Origin: Postechiella marina
GTDB lineage: Bacteria > Bacteroidota > Bacteroidia > Flavobacteriales > Flavobacteriaceae
Length of the DNA stretch: 64,000 bases
Assembly: GCF_039538365.1 (NCBI RefSeq)
Contig: NZ_BAABCA010000003.1
Coordinates: 372,001 to 436,000, forward strand
Direction of reading: 5' to 3'
This document shows positions 24,663 through 34,560 of this stretch, one piece after another. A program made the translations under genes and the position numbers. The notes under the pieces were generated by a model. It was not told the DNA's origin. It ran no database searches and saw only the letters and a list, made by a program, of their open reading frames with translations. The stretch's first letter is position 1. Every line of letters begins with the position of its first letter.

Positions 24663-27470
24663 TTAAAACCGAACATTTAAATTAAGAAAATAAGTTGCCC
24701 CTCGTCCATACCAATATTTAGCTCCAAACACGGGTTTATTTAAAGCTTTATCGTCTCGTAATTGTCTATAATTAGCATTTCTACCTTGCTCGAAACCTCC
24801 TGTTTTATAGACTTTATCAAACAGGTTGTTTATACTAGCAAAAAAACTTATGTAATGTCCTTTTACCAACCAAGATTTTCCGCCAACAAGGTTTACCGTT
24901 ATGTAGTTATTAAATTGTTCTTGTTTAAGCAATGTTTTTGCAAGGGTTTCATCGTAATCTAAAAACGGAAAACCATCTATATCTTTGTAAAAATTATTAG
25001 TTCGGGTTAACGGACTAATATCTACATACGTTTTATCGAAAAAATTTGTTGTAGCGCCAAACCACCAATAATCTGGATCGCGATACTCGAAACCAACCGA
25101 ATATGCTTGATGCGGACCAACTGCTAGTCTATAATCTTTTAAATATGATTTACCCAAATATACATTCTCAAAACGGTCTGAAGACAAATACAAATCTGGA
25201 TTATTTGCATATGTATATTGCCCATAAGCTGCAGCTCCTTTTAGCTTTATTGTAGGCGTAACTTGAGCTTCTACACCCAGTTCTGCTCCTACATGGTTTT
25301 TATTTATGCCTTGCAAAATTTCTTGAATAAACTCGGTTTGGTCGTTACCAGATTGCTGTGTGGCTGTTTCGGCAATAACATTACCAATACCATCGGCAAA
25401 GAAAAACGAGATTTCGTTTGCGTCTTCTATTTTTGTATAAAAGCCTGTTAATTTTGCCTTTACAATATTAGACCGGTAAATATAACTAACATCGACAGAT
25501 GTTATTTTTTCTTCTGAAATATGAGGTACTATATTATGATTAGATCTTGAATTAGAAAAACTATTTCTTATAGATGGCGCCTTTGTTATATAACCAACAT
25601 TAGCTCCTACAATATGCTTACCTGTTATTTTATATGTAGTGCCTGCTTTTAAACCAAAACCTGTAAACGATAAAGCATCTCCTTTTCCAAAAGAGTTATT
25701 AGCAAACGATTCGTTTTTAAATAACCCTTCCCTTTGGTACTGTGTATTGGTTATACTAGCCGAAACATAATAATCTACCTTATTATAATTAAACTGAGCT
25801 TGTGTATAAAAAGACAATACATTGGCAAACATATTATAATTGTACCCGTATTTATCGCCTACTTGAGCTATTGTGTTTGGCGCTTCTAAATTAAATTGTA
25901 CACCATCAAAACTATCTACATTTAAAAACCCTGTACCACCAAGTAAATCTAAAACCTCGGCAAAATTCTCAGATTTTAATGTTTTATAATTTACCGCTGC
26001 ATTAAATAAAACATGATCGTTTATTGCGTTTTTATAAACAGTATTTATAGACAACTGCTTATCGTCTGCCCGATCTTCATACAACATGTACGTTGCATTT
26101 TTACCTAAAGACGTGTTAATTAAATTGGCATTGTATAATTGTTGCCAATCTAATTGTCCGTCGTTTAAAAACGCTTGTTGTGCTTGATATGCAAAACCTA
26201 AATCGTTCGCATAGTTACGCTCAAAATAACTTGGTAGTTTTTGGTAATAACTAGCACTTGGGTTTGTACCTCCGCTTTCAAAAGTTTGCTGCCCATCGTT
26301 GGTTGTTACTAAATTTGCACCTCCATAAGCCAACCTACTATTACCAAACTTACCAAATTGATAACCTATATTTGTATTTAAAGATGCTTTAGAATTAAAG
26401 TTCCAATAATGATTTAGCATTACAATAGGCTCTACCACCTCTTTAATACGCGAATTTCTTTTTTCGCCATTTTGATAGCCCCAATACTCGTTATACTTTA
26501 TGCCTTTTAAATTGTAAACCTCTTGAGTATTAGCAGATGATTTACCACGCCTATTGGGTGCATAAATACCTGTAAAACTTAAACTATGTTTATCGTTAAG
26601 TTTTTTTTCTGCGGATGCGAATAACGAATTAGAATCGTACACCGTAGCATCTTGATACCCTTCGTTACCCCAACGACGTCCTACCGAAAGTGTATAAGCC
26701 CAACCATTTTTTAAATGTCCTGAAGCATAAGTTGCCATAAGTCTATTAGAGTAACTTCTATTTGAAGAAGAATAAGTAATACGCGCTCCCGACTGCATAC
26801 TAGACGCTCGTGTATTAATATTTGTTGTACCAAGAATGCCTCCAAAATTATAATTAGACGGTGTTAAGCCTGTGGTTAATTCTTGATTTCGTAAAACATC
26901 GTTCATACCACCCCAATTACTCCACTGGGGTCTGCCATTATAGAGTTTATTCATTTCTATACCATTAATTAAAACAGAGCTATTATCTGAATCTAATCCA
27001 CGAACTCTAAAAAACGACGAACTAAACTCGAATGCAGCTGTACGCTGAAAAACATCTAAAGACGAAGATAATAACCCCGAAATATTTCCGTAACCACTTT
27101 GGTCTCCATCTAATTCATCATCAGATAATGTAATGGTGAATAAATTATCAACCTGAGCGTTATCTGCCTCTAAAGACATATCTGAAATATTAACCGTTTC
27201 TCCTTCATTTACAATAATAGGAAACCGCTTTGTAATAAATCCAGGCTTTGAAATTCTTAGCATTTGCTCACCTAACGGAATATTATTAAAAAAAGAAAAC
27301 CGACCTGAAGCGTCTGTTTTTGTAGACAAGGTAGATTGTTCTATAACAACCAAAACATTTATTAAGGGGTCAAAACTTACTGCATTATTAACGCTACCCT
27401 TAACCAAGGTTTGGGCAAACGAAACGCATGCAAAACATAAAAAGCATAAAATTAAGAGGGATTTCTTCAT
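24663..27470 (-). CDS. TonB-dependent receptor with carboxypeptidase-regulatory-like N-terminal domain
   Basis: 935 residues. The signal peptide ends around CVSFAQ (20). Residues 21-105 form a CarboxypepD_reg-like domain (VKGSVNNAVSFDPLINVLVV, then a DASGRFSFFNNIPLG block). The plug domain starts near 150 (SSFFRVRGLDSDNSSVLING) and a 22-strand barrel ends in the aromatic residue of LNLNVRF. It imports a large or scarce nutrient across the outer membrane using TonB energy. With the DUF5689 lipoprotein downstream and EEP and endonuclease I genes around it, nucleotides or oligonucleotides are a plausible substrate (inference). Confidence 0.9.
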   Translation of the reverse strand: MKKSLLILCFLCFACVSFAQTLVKGSVNNAVSFDPLINVLVVIEQSTLSTKTDASGRFSFFNNIPLGEQMLRISKPGFITKRFPIIVNEGETVNISDMSLEADNAQVDNLFTITLSDDELDGDQSGYGNISGLLSSSLDVFQRTAAFEFSSSFFRVRGLDSDNSSVLINGIEMNKLYNGRPQWSNWGGMNDVLRNQELTTGLTPSNYNFGGILGTTNINTRASSMQSGARITYSSSNRSYSNRLMATYASGHLKNGWAYTLSVGRRWGNEGYQDATVYDSNSLFASAEKKLNDKHSLSFTGIYAPNRRGKSSANTQEVYNLKGIKYNEYWGYQNGEKRNSRIKEVVEPIVMLNHYWNFNSKASLNTNIGYQFGKFGNSRLAYGGANLVTTNDGQQTFESGGTNPSASYYQKLPSYFERNYANDLGFAYQAQQAFLNDGQLDWQQLYNANLINTSLGKNATYMLYEDRADDKQLSINTVYKNAINDHVLFNAAVNYKTLKSENFAEVLDLLGGTGFLNVDSFDGVQFNLEAPNTIAQVGDKYGYNYNMFANVLSFYTQAQFNYNKVDYYVSASITNTQYQREGLFKNESFANNSFGKGDALSFTGFGLKAGTTYKITGKHIVGANVGYITKAPSIRNSFSNSRSNHNIVPHISEEKITSVDVSYIYRSNIVKAKLTGFYTKIEDANEISFFFADGIGNVIAETATQQSGNDQTEFIQEILQGINKNHVGAELGVEAQVTPTIKLKGAAAYGQYTYANNPDLYLSSDRFENVYLGKSYLKDYRLAVGPHQAYSVGFEYRDPDYWWFGATTNFFDKTYVDISPLTRTNNFYKDIDGFPFLDYDETLAKTLLKQEQFNNYITVNLVGGKSWLVKGHYISFFASINNLFDKVYKTGGFEQGRNANYRQLRDDKALNKPVFGAKYWYGRGATYFLNLNVRF

Positions 27471-27606
27471 ACTTTTATTTAGACACAGAAAATCTAAAAA
27501 AGTAACTCATTGAACAATAAATATATACACTTTTTTAATTTAACCTTAATTTTTGGCTCAAGTTTTGTAATATAGTATTATATAATAAAAACGATTTTTC
27601 TTTACT

Positions 27607-28656
27607 ATGAATACCAAAAAATTCGGTTTCCTATTCTTACTTTTAAGCTTGTATGTAAATACAAATGCACAAGATAAAATATTTAAAATTCACACAATTG
27701 CCTTTTATAATCTAGAAAATTTGTTTGATACAGAAAACGACCCCGATAAATTTGATGAATACAGTCCTATAATGGAAATTAAAACAGACAGGATGCCTAT
27801 TTATAAAAAGAAAGTACGCAATATGGCTCGTGTTATTTCTGAAATTGGAAAAGAAGAAAGCAACAATTCTCCAGCCATTATTGGTGTTTCTGAAGTTGAA
27901 AACAAAAAAGTTATAGAAGATTTAGTAAACGATTCTTTATTGGTAAACAAAAACTATGGCATGGTACATTTTGACTCTCCTGATGCTCGAGGAATAGATG
28001 TTGCTTTACTTTATCAAAAAAAAATATTTACTCCTATTTCCTCAAGTAAGCACGAACTAAAAATTTATGATGATGCTTCTAGTAAGCGCGTTTATACCAG
28101 AGACCAACTACTTGTTAGTGGTCTTTTAGATGGCGAATTAATTCATGTTATTGTTAACCACTGGCCATCTAGGCGTGGTGGCGAAGAGCGTAGCAGACCT
28201 AAACGTGTTGCTGCAGCAAAATTAAGTAAACGCCTTATCGATTCGTTACAAATAGCAGACCCTTACGCTAAAGTGTTTTTAATGGGCGATTTAAACGACA
28301 ACCCTACAAATGCGAGTATAAAAAAAGCTTTAAATGCAAAAAAAGATAAAAGTAAAGTAGCTGCCCAAGGTATTTATAACCCTATGGAAAATTTTTATAA
28401 AAATGGGATTGGTACTAATGCTTACAGAGATAATTGGAATTTATTTGACCAAATAATGGTAACAAAACCGCTTATTAATAAAGATTACAGCTCGTATAGA
28501 TTTTACAAAGCTGCAATTTTTAATAAGAACTATTTACTACATCAAGAGGGAAAATATAAAGGCTACCCTTTTAGAAGCTTTTCTAACGGAAACTTTACAA
28601 ATGGTTTTAGCGACCACTTGCCTGTTTACGTTTATGTTATTAAAGAAGTATTGTAA
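27607..28656 (+). CDS. Secreted endonuclease/exonuclease/phosphatase family protein
   Basis: 349 residues with a cleavable signal peptide (MNTKKFGFLFLLLSLYVNTN followed by AQ). The EEP motifs are intact: FYNLENLFD, GVSEVENKKV, RGIDVALLYQ, VNHWPSRRGG, LMGDLNDNPT, NLFDQIMV and FSDHLPVY. It is clearly paralogous to the protein at 21787 and differs mainly in being exported. It probably acts in the periplasm or outside on nucleic acids or phosphoesters. Divergent from the TonB-receptor gene (136-base gap). Ends at a terminator shared with the convergent membrane-protein gene. Confidence 0.9.
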   Translation: MNTKKFGFLFLLLSLYVNTNAQDKIFKIHTIAFYNLENLFDTENDPDKFDEYSPIMEIKTDRMPIYKKKVRNMARVISEIGKEESNNSPAIIGVSEVENKKVIEDLVNDSLLVNKNYGMVHFDSPDARGIDVALLYQKKIFTPISSSKHELKIYDDASSKRVYTRDQLLVSGLLDGELIHVIVNHWPSRRGGEERSRPKRVAAAKLSKRLIDSLQIADPYAKVFLMGDLNDNPTNASIKKALNAKKDKSKVAAQGIYNPMENFYKNGIGTNAYRDNWNLFDQIMVTKPLINKDYSSYRFYKAAIFNKNYLLHQEGKYKGYPFRSFSNGNFTNGFSDHLPVYVYVIKEVL

Positions 28657-28679
28657 ACTCTTTTTTTATTTAAAAGAAA

Positions 28680-28713
28680 AACGCCTGTTATACTCTAAAG
28701 TTTAACAGGCGTT
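28680..28713. terminator. Terminator between the exported EEP gene and the four-helix membrane protein
   Basis: Stem AACGCCTGTTA / TAACAGGCGTT (11 bp) with a 12-base loop and a downstream T-rich tract, between convergent genes. Confidence 0.75.
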
Positions 28714-28735
28714 TATATATTTTTTTAAAAGGCTT

Positions 28736-29173
28736 TTAAGCCAACCAAATACTCCAAGGAATTCTTGATAAAAACAATAATAACGCTATACTGTAAAAAA
28801 TAGCTATTGTTTTTAATTTTCCGTTTGATGCTAATTTCTTTTTATGTTTAGAATACCCTATAGTTATTAAAGCTACAGCAATAATATTTACAAACGGATG
28901 TTCTACCAAATATAAACGCGCTAAAGAATTACCCATTACTCCACCTCCAAGTTCGCTCCATAATTCGAATTTAGGAGATGTAAAGTATAATAAAATACCA
29001 ATTAATAACTGAATGTGAGATACAATTAGCGTAAAAAGAGATAATCTAAAATCTTTTGCACTGTATTCTTTATCTCCAAAAGTTTTAATTATCGCATTAA
29101 TTGCTGCTATAACCAAGATTATTAAAACTAGGTAAGCCCAATAAGAGTGTAGCATTTTTATCATATCGCCCAT
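28736..29173 (-). CDS. Four-helix integral membrane protein, cytochrome b-like
   Basis: 145 residues with four membrane segments and His residues at or near helix ends (MLHSYWAYL, IVSHIQLLIG, VEHPFVNI). A short family with an N-terminal LHSxxxY/W motif in Flavobacteriia is often called cytochrome b, or is misannotated as ribosomal protein L27; this protein fits that family by pattern. Haem binding is not proven. It lies between nuclease genes but may be unrelated to them. The start at Met1 or Met4 is uncertain. Confidence 0.55.
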   Translation of the reverse strand: MGDMIKMLHSYWAYLVLIILVIAAINAIIKTFGDKEYSAKDFRLSLFTLIVSHIQLLIGILLYFTSPKFELWSELGGGVMGNSLARLYLVEHPFVNIIAVALITIGYSKHKKKLASNGKLKTIAIFYSIALLLFLSRIPWSIWLA

Positions 29174-29223
29174 AATTATTTGTGTTTATTTTTAAGTTAA
29201 ACAAATGTAAGGATTAAACGTAA

Positions 29224-29250
29224 AAAAACCGCCTTGATTGAGGCGGTTTT
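29224..29250 (-). terminator. Terminator of the endonuclease I gene
   Basis: AAAACCGCCT / AGGCGGTTTT with a TGATTG loop; on the minus strand a T run follows. 28 bases past the stop. Confidence 0.8.
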
Positions 29251-29278
29251 AAAATTGATAGAAAAATCAATGTAAATT

Positions 29279-30634
29279 TTATTCCCATTTATTTTCGGCA
29301 GTATCTCCGCCCCATATTAAAGTAGCAATGTATGGGTTATCTATAAATGGATTTCTGTTTCCTTGTGCTGCATATATAACATCGTTACGTTGTTCTTCGA
29401 AAGCAGACACAGGATCTTCAACATTCCATTTTAAAAATAATTCTAAAGAACCTACTTTAGAAAATGTTTCTCCATAACGAATGTTTAAGTACATTACCAT
29501 TCTAGCAACATCTCCTTTCCATTCGTCTCCAGGATACCATGTGTTTCCACCTATTAGTTTATTCGAACCACTTCCATCAACATAAGGATAATTACTTCTA
29601 TCGCTATTAACCGTAGCATCTGCAGATCTTAAATGATGTAAGTCTGTTACTGCATCATCTGAAACTAATTTAGATTGCGGATAGATGTGCTCGGTATTAT
29701 AAGTTTGTGTAGCATATGGGTTATTTCCTGATGTGTACTCTTCCCAATATCTACTTTCGCCAGTGTACATTAAAATAACATTATCTGAGTTAGATAAATC
29801 GGCATCGGCATTGTACAAATGATCATGGCGTTGTGTGTAAGTTAATATTACAGTATGCATTGCAAATGTATGCTCAGAGATTTCTTCGAACATTAAATCG
29901 GCATCATCATTAAAAATAACATTATCGTAATAATCTCCCAAACTAGAAGGTATATTAAACTCTAAGGCTGCTAAAACACTTACCGTAACTGTTGCTGTAG
30001 AACATTCTGCAGTTGGAACGTCGTCGTCACAAATGGTGTAAGTAAATGTGTCTGTTCCTTCAAAACCAGACTGCGGTGTATAAGTTACAGTTCCATCTGT
30101 ATTTAATGTTACTGTACCTAATGTACCTGCATTGTCTACCGCAGTGATTACAGCATCATCAATTGCTGAATCGTTATCTAGTAAAGTTGAAATTATTTTA
30201 GTTCCTCCAGCTAATACATTAACAGCATCATCTTCAGCAACAGGGCTTCCTTCATCATTTATAGTTACTGTAACTGTTGCTGTAGAGCAGTCGGCAGGTG
30301 TATCTTTATCGCAAATTGTATATGTAAATGTATCTTCTCCAATAAACCCCAACTTAGGCATGAAGGTATAGGTGTTATTCCTATTATCTTCAATTGTACC
30401 TCCATTAGAACTCGTGGCATCAAAAGATGTAATTCTTGCATTATCTAATACAGTATCATTTGCTAAAAGATTTTCTATAATTACTGCTTTATCTTCTGTA
30501 GTAACTGCAACATCGTTAACAGCTATAGAAACGCCATTATCTCCTTTATCTGGATTTATAGGAGAATCGTCTCCACCAGAACTACTACAGCCAAAAAGTG
30601 CTATAATTGAAAAATAAATAATACTTTTTTTCAT
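29279..30634 (-). CDS. Endonuclease I family lipoprotein with two Ig/cadherin-like repeats
   Basis: 451 residues. The lipoprotein signal has its acylated Cys at 16 (IALFGC). Two tandem repeats follow (about 36-130 and 131-218), each with NLLANDTVLD / TLLDNDSAID, then GFIGEDTFTYTICD / GFEGTDTFTYTICD, typical of Big/cadherin-like domains. The nuclease domain (about 225-451) has YNTEHIYPQSK and DLHHLRSAD, matching the EHxxPQS metal-binding motif of the endonuclease I (EndA/Vvn) family. It would be a surface-anchored, non-specific DNase/RNase. A neighbour of TonB receptors, it fits extracellular nucleic-acid use. Confidence 0.9.
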   Translation of the reverse strand: MKKSIIYFSIIALFGCSSSGGDDSPINPDKGDNGVSIAVNDVAVTTEDKAVIIENLLANDTVLDNARITSFDATSSNGGTIEDNRNNTYTFMPKLGFIGEDTFTYTICDKDTPADCSTATVTVTINDEGSPVAEDDAVNVLAGGTKIISTLLDNDSAIDDAVITAVDNAGTLGTVTLNTDGTVTYTPQSGFEGTDTFTYTICDDDVPTAECSTATVTVSVLAALEFNIPSSLGDYYDNVIFNDDADLMFEEISEHTFAMHTVILTYTQRHDHLYNADADLSNSDNVILMYTGESRYWEEYTSGNNPYATQTYNTEHIYPQSKLVSDDAVTDLHHLRSADATVNSDRSNYPYVDGSGSNKLIGGNTWYPGDEWKGDVARMVMYLNIRYGETFSKVGSLELFLKWNVEDPVSAFEEQRNDVIYAAQGNRNPFIDNPYIATLIWGGDTAENKWE

Positions 30635-30660
30635 GATTTTTTAAATTTAATTAAAAAGAA

Positions 30661-30694
30661 CAAAACCTCTTGTCAAAAAAGACAAGAGGTTTTG
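30661..30694 (-). terminator. Terminator of the TonB receptor / lipoprotein operon
   Basis: Perfect 14-bp stem CAAAACCTCTTGTC / GACAAGAGGTTTTG with an A6 loop, then T-rich DNA on the minus strand. It separates this operon from the endonuclease I gene. Confidence 0.8.
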
Positions 30695-30714
30695 TGTTAT
30701 TTAAATGTTAGGTT

Positions 30715-31848
30715 TTATTGTAAAACCCAAACACCTCCTGTTTTTATAACTGAAATATTTTCGGTTGTATTTGAACCATTATAAATATCAAAAGTTACAG
30801 TGTATTTTTGTTCTTCTTCTGCAGATGGGTCTACGATATCTAAAACCACATTTATAGCTTCAACAAGCATATCGCTACTCCAGTATTCAGCATTACCATT
30901 TCTTCTATCAAAGTTAGTATAGTTACTAACACTTGCTGTTTGAGAAGGGTAAGTATCTCCTAAAGCACTAGAAACACTAGCATAATCTGCTGTAGTTAAA
31001 GTATATGCAATTGTATTATCTGGCACCCAGTTTGTACCATCGTAACCAAATTGAAGTTTTTTAGATTGAACATTGTTATACTCTGACCACTCTGTACCAT
31101 CAAAAGTATAATTTAAAGTATAACTAGTAGTTATTCCGCTACTAAATAATTCATACATTACTGATAATATAGCTCCAGCTTCAACACCATCTGTACTTAA
31201 AAAATCAGGTATTTTAGACTCAGCTTCGTCTTCACTTGAAAAATTAGGATAGCTTTCTCCCATTTCTTCATATTCTTCTTCTGTAAAACCAGTAATTTGG
31301 TTCCATAACGTACCGTCAAAAACAAAACCATTAGTCAATGTATTTGTAGTACCTGAATAATATCTATACCTTAATGACACAAAATCATCATTTTCTGCTT
31401 CTGGATATTCTTGGTTTAAATAATCCTGAAGGTGACTATCTCTATCAAAGTTTCCATAATTATTTCCCGTAATAGGGTTATATTCGTTACTTTCTACCTC
31501 TCTAATTTCAGCTTCATATTTATTAATTCTATTGTATAAAGCATATGTTACATTAACTGCAGATGTTTCGTTAATACTTCCATCTGTTTTGTATGTAGCG
31601 CCTAAATAAGGGTATTTAGTACTTAAAAATTCTGATATTAATGTTTTTGCATCTTCGTCAGAGTTAAAGTTAGCATAATCTAACTCTAATGTTTTTTTGT
31701 AATCATCTTCAACTAATGTATAGTCAAAATTAGCAACAACCCCCTCTAAAGCCAATTTAGAATCAATATTTTCGTAAATATCATCCATTGGGTTACATGA
31801 TGTAAACACAAACCCAATTGCTATAAATAAATAAATAAATTTTTTCAT
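30715..31848 (-). CDS. Repeat-containing lipoprotein of unknown function
   Basis: 377 residues. The lipoprotein signal ends VFTSC (Cys18). At least three internal repeats can be seen, each with a Tyr-Pro (YPYLG, YPNFSS, YPSQT), an F.S..DA..I..FLS-type helix and a strand such as YALYN, YELFS or FDIYN, followed in two cases by FDGTxW. No known family is recognised. Its start is 12 bases after the TonB-receptor stop, so it is probably the receptor's surface-exposed binding partner, in the manner of SusD without being a SusD homolog. That role is inference. Confidence 0.65.
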   Translation of the reverse strand: MKKFIYLFIAIGFVFTSCNPMDDIYENIDSKLALEGVVANFDYTLVEDDYKKTLELDYANFNSDEDAKTLISEFLSTKYPYLGATYKTDGSINETSAVNVTYALYNRINKYEAEIREVESNEYNPITGNNYGNFDRDSHLQDYLNQEYPEAENDDFVSLRYRYYSGTTNTLTNGFVFDGTLWNQITGFTEEEYEEMGESYPNFSSEDEAESKIPDFLSTDGVEAGAILSVMYELFSSGITTSYTLNYTFDGTEWSEYNNVQSKKLQFGYDGTNWVPDNTIAYTLTTADYASVSSALGDTYPSQTASVSNYTNFDRRNGNAEYWSSDMLVEAINVVLDIVDPSAEEEQKYTVTFDIYNGSNTTENISVIKTGGVWVLQ

Positions 31849-31860
31849 GTTTTCTTTTTT

Positions 31861-34404
31861 TTAAAAATTAACTTTTAATGATACACTATAAGTTCTACCT
31901 GAACCAAAATATACTGCAGCATCAGACTCAAGTCCTCCGCTATCTTGAGCATCAGAAATATATTCTGTATTAAACAAGTTATTAATTTTAGTATTTATGT
32001 TTGCTTCAAAGTCTCCTACATTAAATGAATGGCTAAATCCAACATCGAAAAGACCAAAACCTGGTGCTTCCCAAACGTCTGGTAAATCTGCAGAGCTTCT
32101 ACTAGTTACATCAAAATCGGCATACATGTTAGTTGCATAGTTATAATCTACATAAGCCTTAGTTTTAGTTGTAACATCATAAGTTGTACCTAAAGCAAAT
32201 GTTGTTTGAGCAGAGTTACCTACTTTAATTCCGTCAGCAAAAACTTCTACAGTATCAAATAACTCACCATCTTGAGTAAAGATATCTGCACTTACATCAC
32301 TTTTCCATTGCCAATCACCAAGAGAAGCCATACCTGTAACAGTTAACTTATTATTTGGTTTATATTTAAAATCTATTTCAATACCTTGGTGTAATGCATC
32401 AATACCTAAAATGTTAGCATATAATCTATCTCCATCTGTAGTAGCTGGTAATTCTCTAGATTCTGCTTTATCTAACCATTTAGTATGATATAAGTTTACA
32501 TTAGCAGATAATTTCTCACTTCTGTAACCATAGCCAATTTCTGCACTAAATACTTTTTCGTTTACAGCATCTTCATTGTAAGTTAACTCATCTTCTTGAA
32601 GAAAAACATTAGTTAAAAATGGTGCTTTAGAAAAATAACCAACATTTACAAACACATTATTGTTCATATCTAAGTTGTAGTTACCTCCACCTTTAATACC
32701 ATAACCAACGAAGTTTACATGATCTGACTCACGATCGTTATCAGGAATGTCTGAACTCATAAATTCCTTTTTGAAATAGTTTGTATTAGACACGTCAGCA
32801 GCCATAAACACGTTAATATCATCGTTTACTTGATACTCTGCTTGTCCAAAGAATCCTGTTCTTATGTTGTACCCATCATAATCTTTATTATAACGATCTC
32901 CTACTTGTAATGCTTTACCAAAGGCTTTTGTATCGTCTTCATTATCTAAGAAAAACTGTCCTCCTAATAAATCTTCTACTTCGTAATAATGAGATCCTAT
33001 ATAGTATCTTCCATCGAAACCACCAGAAATAACTAATTTATCAGAAATATCATTTTTATAAGTGGTTAATAAACCATACCATTTATGTGAATTAATTGTA
33101 GATGAAATGATATCTGTAGATCCTCCAACTCCATTAGCTATATTTTCTTCAACTATAGTGTCAAAATCTATTGGTTGATCTGGACCTCCAAATCTATAAT
33201 CGTTAGATCCAATTTTAGAACCTTCATCTCTACGACCTCCTCCAGATCCAAAAGAAGCGTATAATGCTGTTGATAATACTGATTGATCGTTTATATTCCA
33301 TAAATGATTTAAAGACATTTGTGGTTTATGATAAAAGTTATAAGATTGGTGATAAACCTCTCCATTCTTGTAACCCCAATCTTTATTAGCTTTTTGTGGA
33401 CCTTGTTCTGTTTGGCGTAATTCTCCTATTGTAGAACGGTTAAACCTTTGTCCGTGTTCTTGTTGTGCTCCAAAAGCAGAAAAAGAGATGGTATGTGCAT
33501 CATTAATTTCTTGAGATAAGTTAATAAAATAGTTATAACCTTCAAACTGCGTACCATCTACATAACCATCACCAGAAATTTTAGAAGCACTTACAGTAGC
33601 AGCAAAACCTTTATCAGATAAACCTGTTGAGTAAGTCATTCCGTATTTTAAATAACCATTATTACCAATACTTGTAAAGAAGTTACCACCTTCTTCAACA
33701 TCAGTAGTTTTTGTAATAATGTTAATTGTACCACCAATAGAAGGCACAGCTACTTTAGAAGCACCTAAACCTCTTTGTACTTGCATTGTAGATGTTACGT
33801 CTCCTAAACCAGCCCAGTTAGACCAGTATACACGTCCATTTTCCATATCATTAACTGGGATACCATTAATCATTACCGCAACATTCTCAGAAGAAAATCC
33901 ACGGATGTTAACCCTTGCATCACCATAACCACCACCCTGTTTAGTAGCATAAATACCAGGTGTAGATTTTAAAATTTCAGGAAATTCTTGTGTACTCAAC
34001 TTTAAAGCGATATCGGCAGCTTTTACAGTAGAAACCGCAACAGGTGTTTTTCTATCTACAGCTACAGAAGCAATAATTTGAACAGTCTCTAAACCTACTT
34101 GGCTAGTCTCTAAAGTTACATTACCTAAAGTTGCATTTCCTGTAAAAGCAATTGTTTTTGTAGTATAACCTACATAAGTTATAACAAGCTCTCCAGAAGT
34201 ACTCTTAGTTGTTAAAGAAAAGTTACCATCAAAATCTGTAACAACACCATTAGTTGTACCTTTTTCGATAACATTAGCTCCTGGTAATGGCATATTTACA
34301 CCAGCTTCCATTATAGTACCTGTAATAGTACTTTGAGCCATAATAACCGTGGTAAACAAAAATGCCACAGCTAAGAATAGAAAATTCGTAATTTTTTTCA
34401 TCAT
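31861..34404 (-). CDS. TonB-dependent receptor with carboxypeptidase-regulatory-like domain
   Basis: 847 residues. The signal peptide ends TTVIMAQ (23). A CarboxypepD_reg-like domain (STITGTIMEAGVNMPLPGAN, then GVVTDFDGNFSL) precedes a plug (KSTPGIYATKQGGGYGDARV, IRGFSSENVAVMINGIPVND) and a barrel ending in SVSLKVNF. MENGRVYWSNWAGLGDV in the plug is a familiar block of this receptor subgroup. A TAATTTTG box (34428-34435, minus strand) lies upstream, without a good -33 element. It heads an operon with the repeat lipoprotein. Substrate unknown. Confidence 0.9.
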   Translation of the reverse strand: MMKKITNFLFLAVAFLFTTVIMAQSTITGTIMEAGVNMPLPGANVIEKGTTNGVVTDFDGNFSLTTKSTSGELVITYVGYTTKTIAFTGNATLGNVTLETSQVGLETVQIIASVAVDRKTPVAVSTVKAADIALKLSTQEFPEILKSTPGIYATKQGGGYGDARVNIRGFSSENVAVMINGIPVNDMENGRVYWSNWAGLGDVTSTMQVQRGLGASKVAVPSIGGTINIITKTTDVEEGGNFFTSIGNNGYLKYGMTYSTGLSDKGFAATVSASKISGDGYVDGTQFEGYNYFINLSQEINDAHTISFSAFGAQQEHGQRFNRSTIGELRQTEQGPQKANKDWGYKNGEVYHQSYNFYHKPQMSLNHLWNINDQSVLSTALYASFGSGGGRRDEGSKIGSNDYRFGGPDQPIDFDTIVEENIANGVGGSTDIISSTINSHKWYGLLTTYKNDISDKLVISGGFDGRYYIGSHYYEVEDLLGGQFFLDNEDDTKAFGKALQVGDRYNKDYDGYNIRTGFFGQAEYQVNDDINVFMAADVSNTNYFKKEFMSSDIPDNDRESDHVNFVGYGIKGGGNYNLDMNNNVFVNVGYFSKAPFLTNVFLQEDELTYNEDAVNEKVFSAEIGYGYRSEKLSANVNLYHTKWLDKAESRELPATTDGDRLYANILGIDALHQGIEIDFKYKPNNKLTVTGMASLGDWQWKSDVSADIFTQDGELFDTVEVFADGIKVGNSAQTTFALGTTYDVTTKTKAYVDYNYATNMYADFDVTSRSSADLPDVWEAPGFGLFDVGFSHSFNVGDFEANINTKINNLFNTEYISDAQDSGGLESDAAVYFGSGRTYSVSLKVNF

Positions 34405-34491
34405 TTATTATTTGAAATTAGTCGGGGCAAAATTACGTATAATCCAAGTTTAAATATTAAGAAAACGTTAACAAATAGGTTAGTTGCTAAC

Positions 34492-34532
34492 AAAAAAAAA
34501 GGCATCAGCATTAAAAATACTGAAGCCTTTTT
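34492..34532 (-). terminator. Terminator of the pgi operon
   Basis: AAAGGC-A-TCAG / CTGA-A-GCCTTT stem with one mismatch and a long T run on the minus strand, 28 bases past the pgi stop. Confidence 0.75.
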
Positions 34533-34560
34533 GCTTTTTTACGAAAAATATCACATCGTT

